Below are positions 1-10,442 of a stretch of DNA of 64,000 nucleotides, piece by piece (the first letter of the stretch is position 1; each line of letters starts with the position of its first letter). This DNA is from Thiohalomonas sp041685045. Its GTDB lineage: Bacteria > Pseudomonadota > Gammaproteobacteria > Thiohalomonadales > Thiohalomonadaceae. Location of the stretch: the NCBI GenBank assembly GCA_041685045.1, contig JAWLGP010000008.1, forward strand, positions 62,001 through 126,000, read 5' to 3'. A program made the position numbers and the translations under genes. The notes beneath the pieces were generated by a model, which saw only the letters and a program-made list of their open reading frames with translations, was not told the DNA's origin and did not search any database.

Positions 1-51
1 ACGGGATCTAACAAAATTGAAGTGATTTAGGAAAGGTCAATTAAATCCGGA

Positions 52-921
52 ATGTTCGAGCGTCTCAGCATCATCGGTGTCGGTCTCATCGGCGGTTCGC
101 TCGCCCGCGCTTTGCGCGAGGCCGGCGCGGTGCGCGAGATCGTGGGCTGCAGCCGCGATGCCGACCATCTGGCCAGGGCCAAGGCGCTGGGGGTGGTGGA
201 TCGGTACTCGACCGACATCGCCGAGGCGGTGCGGGGCGCGGACGTCGTCGTGCTCGGCATGCCGGTTGGCGCCATGGAGGGGGTGTTGCGCCGGCTGGCA
301 CCGCACCTTTCGCCTGGCACCGTGTTGACGGACGTCGGCAGCACCAAGGCATCGGTGGTTGCGGCCGTACGGAACGCGTTCGGGGAGTTGCCGGCCAATT
401 TTGTTCCGGGCCATCCCATCGCCGGCACAGAGCGCAATGGCGTCGAGGCTTCGTTCGCCGAGCTGTTCCGCCAGCGCCGCGTGGTGTTGACTCCGGTGAC
501 GGAAACCGACCCCGCTGCCGTGCAGCAGGTGCGCGCCCTGTGGGAGGCGGCCGGCGCGGTGGTGGAGACCATGACGCCGCAGCACCACGATGAGGTGTTC
601 GCCGCCACCAGCCACCTGCCGCACTTGCTGGCCTATTCCCTGGTCGACACCCTCGCCCAGCTCGATGAAAAGGCGGAGATCTTTCGTTACGCCGCCGGCG
701 GTTTTCGTGACTTCACCCGCATCGCCTCCAGCGACCCGCACATGTGGCACGACATCTGTCTGGCCAACCGCGACGCGCTGCTCAAGGTGCTCGATCTGTT
801 CGAGACGGATCTCGACCGTGTGCGTGCGGCGATCGCCAACGGCGACGGCCGCTACCTGCTGGAGGTCTTCAGTCGCGCCAAGGCCGCCCGCGACGGCTTC
901 GTCGACCGCGCCGAGGATTAG
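52..921 (+). CDS. tyrA: Prephenate dehydrogenase
   Basis: Cytosolic enzyme of tyrosine synthesis: NAD(P)-dependent oxidative decarboxylation of prephenate to 4-hydroxyphenylpyruvate. The 289-residue product opens with a Rossmann fold (GVGLIGGS, residues 9-16) and has the family signature HPIAGTERNG near residue 121, close to its catalytic region. Length fits a monofunctional TyrA without a chorismate mutase or ACT domain. The ATG at 52 has an AGGAAAGG-like element about 15 bases upstream, rather far. It lies just before aroA, a common gammaproteobacterial order. The 51 bases before it are too short to assign to a gene. Confidence 0.95.
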   Translation: MFERLSIIGVGLIGGSLARALREAGAVREIVGCSRDADHLARAKALGVVDRYSTDIAEAVRGADVVVLGMPVGAMEGVLRRLAPHLSPGTVLTDVGSTKASVVAAVRNAFGELPANFVPGHPIAGTERNGVEASFAELFRQRRVVLTPVTETDPAAVQQVRALWEAAGAVVETMTPQHHDEVFAATSHLPHLLAYSLVDTLAQLDEKAEIFRYAAGGFRDFTRIASSDPHMWHDICLANRDALLKVLDLFETDLDRVRAAIANGDGRYLLEVFSRAKAARDGFVDRAED

Positions 922-930
922 CTGAACATC

Positions 931-1012
931 GTAGGGTGTGGTGAGCTTGCGAACCGCACCATCTGTGGCCACCGGTGCATCCGGTGCGGTTCGTTCCTCA
1001 CCACACCCTACG
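931..1012. repeat. Palindromic intergenic repeat, family R1
   Basis: Inverted pair whose left arm begins GTAGGGTGTGGTGAG and continues through GCGAACCGCACC; the right arm is close to its reverse complement and ends CCACACCCTACG. The arms surround a short variable centre. A second copy follows at 1056 and others occur across the window, always between genes. It can fold as a long hairpin in either transcript. No protein is encoded. Confidence 0.9.
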
Positions 1013-1055
1013 AGTGGTGCGGCGTGTAACGAAATCAAACGCCAAGGATTAACAA

Positions 1056-1137
1056 GTAGGGTGTGGTGAGCTTGCGAACCGCACCATCCGTGGCCACAGG
1101 CGCATCCGGTGCGGTTCGTTCCTCACCACACCCTACG
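1056..1137. repeat. Palindromic intergenic repeat, family R1 (second copy)
   Basis: Near-identical to the copy at 931-1012, differing at a few central bases. The two copies sit in direct order 43 bases apart in the tyrA-aroA gap, so the gap holds three large hairpins counting the R2 copy after it. Confidence 0.9.
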
Positions 1138-1153
1138 GCTGACGTTTTATTTT

Positions 1154-1235
1154 GTAGGATGGGCAAAGCGCAGCGTGCCCATCATCACCGTGGCATCCGA
1201 TGGGCACGTCGCTTCGCTCCTTTGCCCATCCTACG
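1154..1235. repeat. Palindromic intergenic repeat, family R2
   Basis: Inverted pair: the left arm starts GTAGGATGGGCAAAGCGCAG and ends GTGCCCATC; the right arm starts GATGGGCACGTCG and ends TTTGCCCATCCTACG. It ends only 12 bases before the aroA start codon, so a transcript hairpin could affect aroA translation. The right arm creates a spurious in-frame N-terminal extension of aroA starting at 1200. Confidence 0.9.
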
Positions 1236-1247
1236 TTGGATCGAAAT

Positions 1248-2567
1248 ATGGCGAACAACAACAAAGTCACCTTCACCGTAAGCCCCGGCGGGAGCCTGAA
1301 AGGGCGTATCCGGGTCCCCGGCGACAAGTCGATCTCGCACCGCTCGATCATGCTCGGCTCCCTGGCCGAGGGTACGACCGAGGTGAGCGGGTTTCTCGAG
1401 GGCGAGGATAATCTTGCCACTTTGAACGCCTTTCGGGCGATGGGGGTGAAGATCGAGGGGCCGACGGACGGGCGCGTCACCATCGAAGGCGTCGGTCTGC
1501 ACGGCCTGAAGCCGCCGGCCGGGCCGCTCGACCTCGGCAACTCCGGAACCTCCATTCGCCTGCTGTCCGGTTTGATGGCAGGGCAGGCGTTCGATGTCAC
1601 CATGTCCGGGGACGCCTCCCTGTCGAAACGGCCGATGCGGCGGGTGACCGACCCGCTGGCACTGATGGGCGCGACGGTGGAGACCAGTCCGCAGAATACC
1701 CCGCCGCTGACGGTGCGTGGCGGGCGCAGGCTGCGGGCGATCCATTACGACCTGCCGGTGGCCAGCGCGCAGGTGAAGTCCTGTGTGCTGCTGGCCGGAC
1801 TTTATGCCGAGGGGCGTACCTGTGTGACCGAACCGGCCCCGACCCGCGACCATACCGAACGCATGCTCAAGGGCTTTGGCTATCCGGTGGTAACCACCGG
1901 CTCCACCGTCTGTGTGGAAGGGGGAGGGCGGCTTACGGCATCCCGTATCGAGGTGCCGGCGGACATCTCCTCGGCCACCTTCTTCATGGTCGGCGCGGCC
2001 ATTGCACCTGGCTCCGACGTCACCCTGGAGCACGTCGGCATCAATCCGACCCGCATCGGCGTCATCAACATCCTGCGTCTGATGGGGGCCGACCTCGAGC
2101 TCTCCAACGAACGGGAAGTGGGCGGTGAGCCGGTGGCGGATATCCACGTGCGGGGCGGTGCGCCGCTGAAGGGCATCCGCATCCCGGAGGAGCAGGTACC
2201 GCTCGCGATCGATGAATTCCCGGCCCTGTTCGTCGCCGCTGCCTGCGCGGAAGGGGAGACCGTCCTCACCGGGGCCCGCGAACTGCGGGTCAAGGAGAGC
2301 GACCGTATTCAGGTGATGGCCGACGGCCTGGTGGCACTCGGCATCGACGCGAAGCCCACCGAGGACGGCATCGTCATCCAGGGCGGCAAGCTGGGCAGCG
2401 GTCGGGTCGATAGCCACGGCGACCACCGCATAGCCATGTCGTTCGCCATGGCGGCGCTACGCGCCGAGGGCGAGGTGGTGATCGACGACTGCGCCAACGT
2501 CAACACCTCGTTTCCTGGATTTGTCGACCTGGCCGCGAACGCCGGCCTCGCGGTTCGGCAAGCGTAG
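1248..2567 (+). CDS. aroA: 3-phosphoshikimate 1-carboxyvinyltransferase (EPSP synthase)
   Basis: Sixth step of the shikimate pathway: transfers enolpyruvyl from PEP to shikimate-3-phosphate, in the cytosol. The product is 439 residues from the ATG at 1248. Visible signatures are GDKSISHR (residues 25-32, substrate-binding Lys), LGNSGTSIRL (about 95-104), KESDR (about 350) and HGDHRIAMS (about 390). An upstream in-frame ATG at 1200 lies inside an R2 repeat and would add 16 repeat-encoded residues, so I reject it. It follows tyrA, from which repeats separate it by 326 bases. A gene-proximal promoter is likely but I cannot place one. Confidence 0.96.
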   Translation: MANNNKVTFTVSPGGSLKGRIRVPGDKSISHRSIMLGSLAEGTTEVSGFLEGEDNLATLNAFRAMGVKIEGPTDGRVTIEGVGLHGLKPPAGPLDLGNSGTSIRLLSGLMAGQAFDVTMSGDASLSKRPMRRVTDPLALMGATVETSPQNTPPLTVRGGRRLRAIHYDLPVASAQVKSCVLLAGLYAEGRTCVTEPAPTRDHTERMLKGFGYPVVTTGSTVCVEGGGRLTASRIEVPADISSATFFMVGAAIAPGSDVTLEHVGINPTRIGVINILRLMGADLELSNEREVGGEPVADIHVRGGAPLKGIRIPEEQVPLAIDEFPALFVAAACAEGETVLTGARELRVKESDRIQVMADGLVALGIDAKPTEDGIVIQGGKLGSGRVDSHGDHRIAMSFAMAALRAEGEVVIDDCANVNTSFPGFVDLAANAGLAVRQA

Positions 2568-2585
2568 GCGGGTTTGGGCGCGGAA

Positions 2586-2647
2586 GATGCGGTTCGCAGG
2601 CTCACCACATCCTACGGATGTCGTAGGGTGTGGTGAGGAACGAACCG
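2586..2647. repeat. R1 repeat half-arms, back to back
   Basis: GATGCGGTTCGCAGGCTCACC...CATCCTACG (2586-2616) is followed by GTAGGGTGTGGTGAGGAACG (2623 on). These are the two R1 arms in reversed order compared with 931-1012. It is the first of four repeat blocks filling the aroA-cmk gap of 461 bases. Confidence 0.8.
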
Positions 2648-2660
2648 TGCCGGTGGTCCT

Positions 2661-2772
2661 TGTGGGAGGGGCGTCCCCTCTGCGGGGCATAAATCCCCGG
2701 CCCGATTCAAATTCAGTCCGTTGCGATCGGCGCCAAGGCGCTGGAATCGCGGCGGGGACGCCGCTCCCACAG
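2661..2772. repeat. Palindromic intergenic repeat, family R3
   Basis: Arms TGTGGGAGGGGCGTCCCC (left) and GGGGACGCCGCTCCCACAG (right) enclose about 75 bases. Half copies occur at 2930-2957, and related arms (GGAGGGCCGTCCTCGCC type) form the core of the 200-bp tandem array in the rnf operon. Confidence 0.8.
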
Positions 2773-2789
2773 GTGGGATGGCAGCTACC

Positions 2790-2869
2790 GTAGGATGGGC
2801 AAAGCGCAGCGTGCCCATCGGTTCGGCGGGGTGATGGGCACGTCGCTTCGCTCCTTTGCCCATCCTACG
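2790..2869. repeat. Palindromic intergenic repeat, family R2
   Basis: Complete R2 inverted pair: GTAGGATGGGCAAAGCGCAG to TTTGCCCATCCTACG, around a short centre (GGTTCGGCGGGGT). Same orientation and arm sequence as the copy at 1154-1235. Confidence 0.9.
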
Positions 2870-2882
2870 GTGTCGTAGAGTC

Positions 2883-2957
2883 GTAGGGTGTGGTGAGGAA
2901 CGAACCGCACCGATGAGCCCTGGCGCGCCGAATCGCGGCGGGGACGCCGCTCCCACA
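2883..2957. repeat. Chimeric R1/R3 half repeat
   Basis: An R1 left arm (GTAGGGTGTGGTGAGGAACG, from 2883) runs into an R3 right arm (AATCGCGGCGGGGACGCCGC, then TCCCACA, ending 2957). Neither arm has its partner nearby, which points to recombination between repeat families. Confidence 0.7.
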
Positions 2958-3028
2958 AAATTCGTGGCGCGGCTAGCCTCCATTTGCATCGCGTTTGCAG
3001 GGGTAACTATCTTGAGACGGTATCTACA

Positions 3029-3718
3029 ATGAGTGCGCAAGAGGCACCGGTCATTACGGTGGATGGGCCGAGCGGGGTCGGCAAGGGCACGATCAGCCAA
3101 ATGCTGGCCCAGCGCCTCGGTTGGCACTTTCTCGACAGCGGCGCACTTTATCGCCTGACGGCGTTGGCCGCGCGGCGCCGGGGCGTGGCGCTGGACGACG
3201 AGCCTGCGGTGGCGGCACTGGCGGAGCAACTGCCGGTGCGCTTCGTTGCGGGAACCGGAGAACCGCAGATTTTTCTGGACGAACAGGCGGTTACCGCCGA
3301 AATTCGCACCGAAACCGCCGGCAACGACGCCTCCAAGGTGGCCGTGTTGCCGGCCGTTCGTCAGGCCCTCTTGGCCCGCCAGCGGGCGTTCCGGCAGGCG
3401 CCGGGGCTGGTGGCTGACGGTCGCGACATGGGCACGGCGGTGTTTCCGGATGCCCCGGTCAAGCTGTTTTTGACCGCGCGGGCTGACGTAAGAGCGGAAA
3501 GGCGCTATAACCAGTTGATGGAAAAGGGGTTAAATGTTAGCCTTGCCAGTCTTCTTCAGGATATCGAAGAGCGTGACGCGCGGGATCGCTCCCGGGCGGT
3601 GTCGCCACTTCTGCCCGCAGAGGACGCGGTTCTGGTCGATACCTCCGAACTAAATATTGAAGGAGTGTTCGAACAGGTCGCGGCGGTCGTCAAAGATCGC
3701 ATCGGTTTTTCATTGTAA
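3029..3718 (+). CDS. cmk: Cytidylate kinase
   Basis: Phosphorylates CMP and dCMP to the diphosphates with ATP, recycling cytidylate in the cytosol. The product is 229 residues. P-loop GPSGVGKGT at residues 13-21; conserved DGRDMGT (about residue 131) and LTARADVRAERR (about 148-159). I chose the ATG at 3029 because it puts the P-loop at the usual distance from the N-terminus; an in-frame ATG at 2984 would add 15 residues with no family resemblance. It lies directly upstream of rpsA, the conserved gammaproteobacterial order. Confidence 0.95.
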   Translation: MSAQEAPVITVDGPSGVGKGTISQMLAQRLGWHFLDSGALYRLTALAARRRGVALDDEPAVAALAEQLPVRFVAGTGEPQIFLDEQAVTAEIRTETAGNDASKVAVLPAVRQALLARQRAFRQAPGLVADGRDMGTAVFPDAPVKLFLTARADVRAERRYNQLMEKGLNVSLASLLQDIEERDARDRSRAVSPLLPAEDAVLVDTSELNIEGVFEQVAAVVKDRIGFSL

Positions 3719-3811
3719 AAATCGGGGGCCATTCGTAGGAGTGGCCGATAATTCACCACTAACCCAACTGCCTCGCCTCCGGCGACGCGGTCTTTCTTAG
3801 GTTACGGAGTA

Positions 3812-5488
3812 ATGAGCGAAAGCTTTGCAGAGCTATTTGAACAGAGTCTGATCGATACCCAGATGCGCCCCGGCTCCATCGTGCGCGGCACCATCGTGGA
3901 AATCGGTCCCGAGGTCATCGTCGTCAACGCCGGTCTGAAGTCGGAGGGTATCATCCCCACCGAACAGTTCCGCAACGACAATGGCGAGCTCGAAATCAAC
4001 GTCGGTGACGAAGTGGACGTTGCCCTTGAAGCCGTCGAAGACGGTTTCGGTGCGACCCGCCTCTCGCGCGAGAAGGCCAAGCGCCACGAGTCCTGGAAGC
4101 GCCTCGAAGTGGCGTCCGAAGCCGGCGAAACCGTGACCGGAAGGATCATCGACAAGGTCAAGGGCGGCTTCACGGTCGAGCTGCAGGACATCCGTGCGTT
4201 CCTGCCGGGCTCCCTGGTCGACGTCCGCCCCGTGCGCGACACCACCTACCTGGAAGGCAAGGAACTCGAATTCAAGGTCATCAAGCTGGACCGCCGCCGC
4301 AACAATGTGGTCGTGTCCCGCCGCGCCGTGGTCGAAGCGGAGACCTCGGAAGAGCGCGAAGCGCTGCTTGAGAATCTGCAGGAAGGCCAGGTGGTCAAGG
4401 GTATCGTCAAGAACCTGACCGACTACGGCGCCTTCGTGGACCTCGGTGGTATCGACGGTCTGCTGCACATCACCGACATGGCCTGGAAGCGCGTCAAGCA
4501 CCCGTCCGAAGTGGTCAATGTCGGCGACGAAATCGACGTCAAAGTGCTCAAGTTCGACCGCGAGCGCAACCGTGTCTCCCTGGGCCTCAAGCAGCTGGGC
4601 GAGGATCCGTGGGAAGATATCACCCGCCGTTACCCGGAAAGCACCCGTCTGTTCGGCAAGGTCACCAATATCACCGATTACGGTGCGTTTGTTGAGGTGG
4701 AAGAGGGCGTCGAGGGTCTGGTCCACGTCTCCGAAATGGATTGGACCAACAAGAACATTCACCCCACCAAGGTCGTGCAGCTGGGCGATGAGGTGGAAGT
4801 GATGATCCTCGACATCGATGCCGAGCGCCGTCGCATCTCGCTGGGTATGAAGCAGTGCAGCGCGAATCCGTGGGAAGAGTTCGCTGCTACCCACAACAAG
4901 AACGATCGCATCAGCGGCACCATCAAGTCGATCACCGACTTTGGCATCTTCATCGGTCTGGAAGGCGCTATCGACGGCCTGGTTCACCTGTCCGACATCT
5001 CCTGGCAGGAGACCGGCGAAGAAGCCGTGCGCAACTTCAAGAAGGGTGACGAGGTCGAGGCGGTCATTCTGGCCATCGACGCCGAGCGCGAGCGCATCTC
5101 GCTGGGTATCAAACAGATGGAGCAGGATCCGTTCTCCTCCTTCGTGGCCGAGCATCCGAAGGGCACGATTGTCCGTGGTAAGGTCAAGGAAGTGGACGCC
5201 AAGGGTGCTGTCATCGAGCTGGCGGATTCGGTCGAAGGCTATCTGCGTGCCTCCGAACTGTCCCGCGACCGCATCGAAGATGCCCGCAGCGTGCTGAACG
5301 AAGGTGAAGAGGTCGAGGCCAAGTTCATGGGCGTCGATCGCAAGAACCGCACCATCACGCTGTCGATCAAGGCCAAGGACACGCAGGAAGAGGCCGAGGC
5401 CATCCAGGACTACAACCGCAGTGCTGCGGTGACCAACACCACCCTGGGTGATCTGCTCAAAGAGCAGATGGAAAAGAAGAACGATTGA
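3812..5488 (+). CDS. rpsA: 30S ribosomal protein S1
   Basis: Binds mRNA leaders and helps load structured mRNAs onto the 30S subunit. The product is 558 residues, the length of the six-domain enterobacterial type. Six S1/OB repeats can be followed: two ribosome-binding ones (about 20-90 and 105-175), then four RNA-binding ones marked by VKNLTDYGAFVDL, VTNITDYGAFVEV, IKSITDFGIFIGL and VKEVDAKGAVIEL. Start ATG at 3812 follows GGAG at 3805-3808. It lies between cmk and ihfB, with a strong terminator right after the stop. Confidence 0.97.
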   Translation: MSESFAELFEQSLIDTQMRPGSIVRGTIVEIGPEVIVVNAGLKSEGIIPTEQFRNDNGELEINVGDEVDVALEAVEDGFGATRLSREKAKRHESWKRLEVASEAGETVTGRIIDKVKGGFTVELQDIRAFLPGSLVDVRPVRDTTYLEGKELEFKVIKLDRRRNNVVVSRRAVVEAETSEEREALLENLQEGQVVKGIVKNLTDYGAFVDLGGIDGLLHITDMAWKRVKHPSEVVNVGDEIDVKVLKFDRERNRVSLGLKQLGEDPWEDITRRYPESTRLFGKVTNITDYGAFVEVEEGVEGLVHVSEMDWTNKNIHPTKVVQLGDEVEVMILDIDAERRRISLGMKQCSANPWEEFAATHNKNDRISGTIKSITDFGIFIGLEGAIDGLVHLSDISWQETGEEAVRNFKKGDEVEAVILAIDAERERISLGIKQMEQDPFSSFVAEHPKGTIVRGKVKEVDAKGAVIELADSVEGYLRASELSRDRIEDARSVLNEGEEVEAKFMGVDRKNRTITLSIKAKDTQEEAEAIQDYNRSAAVTNTTLGDLLKEQMEKKND

Positions 5489-5496
5489 TGATCGTC

Positions 5497-5526
5497 GGGG
5501 CCCGGAACTATCCGGGCCCCTTTCTC
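5497..5526 (+). terminator. Rho-independent terminator after rpsA
   Basis: A perfect 10-bp GC stem (GGGGCCCGGA / TCCGGGCCCC) with the four-base loop ACTA is followed by TTTCTCT. It begins 8 bases after the rpsA stop. Any ihfB transcription from upstream would be readthrough; ihfB starts only 17 bases beyond. Confidence 0.9.
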
Positions 5527-5542
5527 TGCGCTTGAAGACAAA

Positions 5543-5860
5543 ATGACCAAATCCGAGCTCATTGAAATTCTCGCCGGCAAGCAGACCCAGCTCGCCCATA
5601 AAGACGTCGAACTGGCGGTCAAAACCATGTTGGAGTACATGGCACAGACCCTGGCCAGCGGTGAGCGGATCGAGATTCGGGGTTTCGGCAGCTTTTCGCT
5701 GCACTATCGGCCGCCACGCATGGGGCGCAATCCCAAGACTGGCGAGTCGGTATCGCTGGGCTCCAAGTTCGTGCCGCACTTCAAACCGGGCAAGGAACTG
5801 CGCGACCGGGTCAACGACGGAATGATGAGCGGCCACGAGATTCAGGAAAACGGCCTGTAA
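5543..5860 (+). CDS. ihfB: Integration host factor subunit beta
   Basis: One half of the IHF heterodimer, which bends DNA sharply at specific sites in transcription, replication and recombination. The product is 105 residues with one HU/IHF domain: MTKSELIE start, the core GFGSFSLHYR (about 46-55) and the beta-arm motif RMGRNPKTGE (about 60-69) that intercalates into the minor groove. Start ATG at 5543. Its partner ihfA is in this window at 24661. The short C-terminal tail (MSGHEIQENGL) is not conserved. Confidence 0.95.
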   Translation: MTKSELIEILAGKQTQLAHKDVELAVKTMLEYMAQTLASGERIEIRGFGSFSLHYRPPRMGRNPKTGESVSLGSKFVPHFKPGKELRDRVNDGMMSGHEIQENGL

Positions 5861-6000
5861 CACGCTTTTTTCTCCACAGCGATTCTTCTGAGCAACGACG
5901 CAATAGGCGAAGCCTCCCGGCTTCCCATTTCCCTCGCGCCTGTCTGATGTAGTATCTTGCCGCCGATGGGCCGACAGCCCTTTTCATTCGATACAGCGGC

Positions 6001-6294
6001 ATGAAACGGATAATTGCATTCTCGATTCTGGTGATTTTCGCGGCGCTCGGTCTGGGCTTTACCGTTTTGAACGCCGATCCGGTTCTCGTGCGTTACTACT
6101 TCGGCTCGATGTCGCTACCGCTGGCGCTGCTGGTCATTGCGAGTTTCATCGTTGGTGCGTTGGCGGGCGTTGCGGCAAGCGTCGGCTATGCGCTGCAGCA
6201 CCGGCGGGAGGTCGGCCAATTGCGTCGGCGGGTCGATGTCGCGGAAAGGGAAGTGCGCAATCTGCGCGCAATCCCCATTAAGGACCGCCATTGA
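6001..6294 (+). CDS. lapA: Lipopolysaccharide assembly protein A domain protein
   Basis: Small inner-membrane protein of 97 residues with two hydrophobic segments (about 4-24 and 39-63), then a charged cytoplasmic tail likely to form a coiled coil (RREVGQLRRRVDVAEREVRN). This is the LapA (DUF1049) architecture. LapA and LapB act together in LPS assembly, and LapB promotes FtsH-dependent turnover of LpxC in E. coli. It lies 3 bases before lapB, so the two are translated together. Start ATG at 6001 has no strong Shine-Dalgarno. Confidence 0.88.
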   Translation: MKRIIAFSILVIFAALGLGFTVLNADPVLVRYYFGSMSLPLALLVIASFIVGALAGVAASVGYALQHRREVGQLRRRVDVAEREVRNLRAIPIKDRH

Positions 6295-6297
6295 GCC

Positions 6298-7467
6298 ATG
6301 GGCCTTGAGCTCCTCTTCCTACTTCTTCCTGTCGCCGCCTTTTCCGGGTGGTGGGTAGGGCGACGTCCGGCTTCCGGGGGAGCGAACCGGAACCGCTTCC
6401 TGCAGTCATCCGACTATTTCAAGGGTTTGAATCATCTGCTCAATGAGGAGCCGGACAAGGCCGTTCAGGTCTTCGTCCAGATGCTTGAAGCCGACAGCGA
6501 CACCGTTGAGCTGCACTTTGCCCTGGCCAACCTGTTCCTGCGCCGGGGTGAGGTGGATCGGGCCATTCGCATCCATCAAAACCTGATTGCGCGTCCGACC
6601 CTGAGTCGGCCGCAACGCAACCAGGCGTTGTTTGAGCTTGGGCGCGATTACATGCGCGCCGGGCTGCTGGATCGTGCGGAGAGCCTGTTCGCTGAGCTCA
6701 AGGAGGATTCGGCGTACGGTGAACAGGCGCTCGAACAGCTGCTCGATCTCTATCAGCAGGAAAAAGAGTGGCAGCGGGCGGTCGAGGCGGCAAAGGTCCT
6801 GTCAGGTCGCAACGCACGAAACATGCGGCCGCTGATTGCACACTTCTACTGTGAACTGGCCGATGAGGCGGCATTGGCCGGCGATGTGGGCCAGGCGCAC
6901 AAGATGATCAAACGGGCCTTGGCCGAGGACCGCAACTGCGCGCGCGCCAGCCTGGCGGAGGGGCGGCTGCACCTCAAAGCCGGCGCACCCAAACCGGCCT
7001 TGCGGGCGCTGCGTCGGGTTGAACAGCAGGATCCCGATTACCTGCCGGAAGTGATCGAGCCGATGCAGGCCGCGTACGCAGCTTTGGGGCGTCCTGACGA
7101 AATGATCGACTATCTGCGAGGGGTGCTGGACCGCCACGGCGGGATCAGTCCGATGCTGGCGCTGGCCGACCTGTTGCAGCGGCACGCCGGTGAGCAGGCG
7201 GCGCTGAATTTCGTGACACAGTTTCTGCGCAAGCGGCCGTCGGTCCGCGGCATGGCGCGGCTCATCGATCTGAAAAATCTATCCGACCAACCACCAACCC
7301 GGGACGACCTGCATCTGCTGCGCGAATTGAACGGCCGGATCCTCGAGGGTAAACCGGTCTATAAATGCAATGCGTGCGGCTTCACGGGCAAGGTATTGCA
7401 CTGGCAGTGCCCCAGTTGCAAAGAGTGGAACACGGTCAAACCCATTCACGGTATTGAAGGAGAGTAA
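6298..7467 (+). CDS. lapB: Lipopolysaccharide assembly protein B
   Basis: Inner-membrane-anchored TPR protein that balances LPS and phospholipid synthesis by controlling LpxC stability. The product is 389 residues: a membrane anchor (about 2-20), a run of TPR-like helices (about 35-330), and a C-terminal rubredoxin-type metal site with two Cys pairs, CNACG (about 357) and CPSCK (about 371). The Zn/Fe site and length match LapB/YciM. The stop overlaps the pyrF start by one base (TAATG), so pyrF is translationally coupled. Confidence 0.93.
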   Translation: MGLELLFLLLPVAAFSGWWVGRRPASGGANRNRFLQSSDYFKGLNHLLNEEPDKAVQVFVQMLEADSDTVELHFALANLFLRRGEVDRAIRIHQNLIARPTLSRPQRNQALFELGRDYMRAGLLDRAESLFAELKEDSAYGEQALEQLLDLYQQEKEWQRAVEAAKVLSGRNARNMRPLIAHFYCELADEAALAGDVGQAHKMIKRALAEDRNCARASLAEGRLHLKAGAPKPALRALRRVEQQDPDYLPEVIEPMQAAYAALGRPDEMIDYLRGVLDRHGGISPMLALADLLQRHAGEQAALNFVTQFLRKRPSVRGMARLIDLKNLSDQPPTRDDLHLLRELNGRILEGKPVYKCNACGFTGKVLHWQCPSCKEWNTVKPIHGIEGE

Positions 7468-8177
7468 TGCCCATGCAAAGCGCTGCCGGCCCGCGCATCA
7501 TCGTCGCCCTCGATTATCCCACCGAAGCGGAGGCGCTGGCGTTGGTGGAGCGGCTCGACCCTGCCCAGTGTCGTCTCAAGGTCGGCAAGGAGTTGTTCGT
7601 CAGCGCCGGCCCGCGTCTGGTGGAGCAGTTATCGGCGCGCGGGTTTTCGGTATTTCTCGACCTGAAATTCCACGATATTCCCAACACGGTGGCACGCGCC
7701 TGCAAAACCGCGGCTGACCTCGGCGTGTGGATGATGAATGTGCATGCCTCCGGCGGTCGGCGCATGATGGAGGCGGCCCGGGAATCGCTGGAACAGGTCG
7801 GTGCCGAACGGCCGCTGTTGATCGCCGTGACGGTGCTCACCAGCATGGGCCCGGAGGATTTGCAGGAAGTGGGATTGGCAGCGGACCCGCTCGCCCAGGT
7901 GTCGCGCCTGGCGGCATTGACCGAGAACGCCGGCCTCGACGGCGTGGTCTGCTCCGCCAAGGAGTCCGCCGTACTGCATCGTGAGCGACGCGACGGTTTC
8001 GTTCTGGTGACCCCCGGCATCCGCCCCGAGTGGGCCGCTGCGGGTGATCAGAAGCGGATCACCACCCCCGCCCAGGCGATGGCGGACGGCTCCACCTACC
8101 TCGTGATCGGCCGCCCGATCACCGGTGCCGATGACCCGCTCGCCGCCCTCCGGCGGATCCAGGAAGAGATTGGTTAA
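7467..8177 (+). CDS. pyrF: Orotidine 5'-phosphate decarboxylase
   Basis: Last step of UMP synthesis: decarboxylates OMP. The product is 236 residues, a TIM-barrel of group 1. It has an N-terminal VALDY strand, the catalytic motif DLKFHDIPNT (about 70-79) and the phosphate-binding GIRPE loop (about 188). The ATG at 7467 overlaps the lapB stop; an alternative ATG at 7473 would drop two residues. GAAGGAGAG just upstream is a good ribosome site. Position behind lapAB is normal for gammaproteobacteria. Confidence 0.95.
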   Translation: MPMQSAAGPRIIVALDYPTEAEALALVERLDPAQCRLKVGKELFVSAGPRLVEQLSARGFSVFLDLKFHDIPNTVARACKTAADLGVWMMNVHASGGRRMMEAARESLEQVGAERPLLIAVTVLTSMGPEDLQEVGLAADPLAQVSRLAALTENAGLDGVVCSAKESAVLHRERRDGFVLVTPGIRPEWAAAGDQKRITTPAQAMADGSTYLVIGRPITGADDPLAALRRIQEEIG

Positions 8178-8179
8178 GG

Positions 8180-8337
8180 GATCCGCAAATAAACGCGAAT
8201 GAACGCAAAGCAATAAATGCTCGTCCGGGGCACGGGGCACGGGGCACGGGGCGCGCAACATCGAAAAGCACCGGGAGCCGCGATGGTGCAATAAACCGCG
8301 CCTACCATTTGCGTTTATTCGCGTTCATTTGCGGATC
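8180..8337. repeat. Inverted repeat, family R4
   Basis: The left arm (8180-8209) begins GATCCGCAAATAAACGCGAA; the right arm (8308-8337) is its near-perfect reverse complement. The 98-base centre contains GGGGCAC in three tandem copies near 8228. It fills the gap between the convergent pyrF and uvrB genes. A second copy of the family lies at 39838-39923. Confidence 0.88.
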
Positions 8338-8342
8338 AATAA

Positions 8343-10367
<2,025 letters not shown>

Positions 10368-10442
10368 GGGGGATTTAGGAAGACGTACGGTTCAAGTATA
10401 TTAGGGTACTTTTCTGAAAGCCTGCGTGTCGAGGAGCTTTGC

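Noticed and set aside
1200..1247. Earlier ATG for aroA
   Set aside because: The extra 16 residues are translated R2 repeat, also seen in unrelated frames at other R2 copies.
3833..5863. 676-codon open frame on the minus strand across rpsA and ihfB
   Set aside because: Shadow frame created by codon bias of rpsA; composition is rich in His/Asp/Leu, without domains.
10368..10442. LexA-controlled promoter for uvrB
   Set aside because: I searched for CTG-N10-CAG palindromes in the divergent region and found none of good quality.
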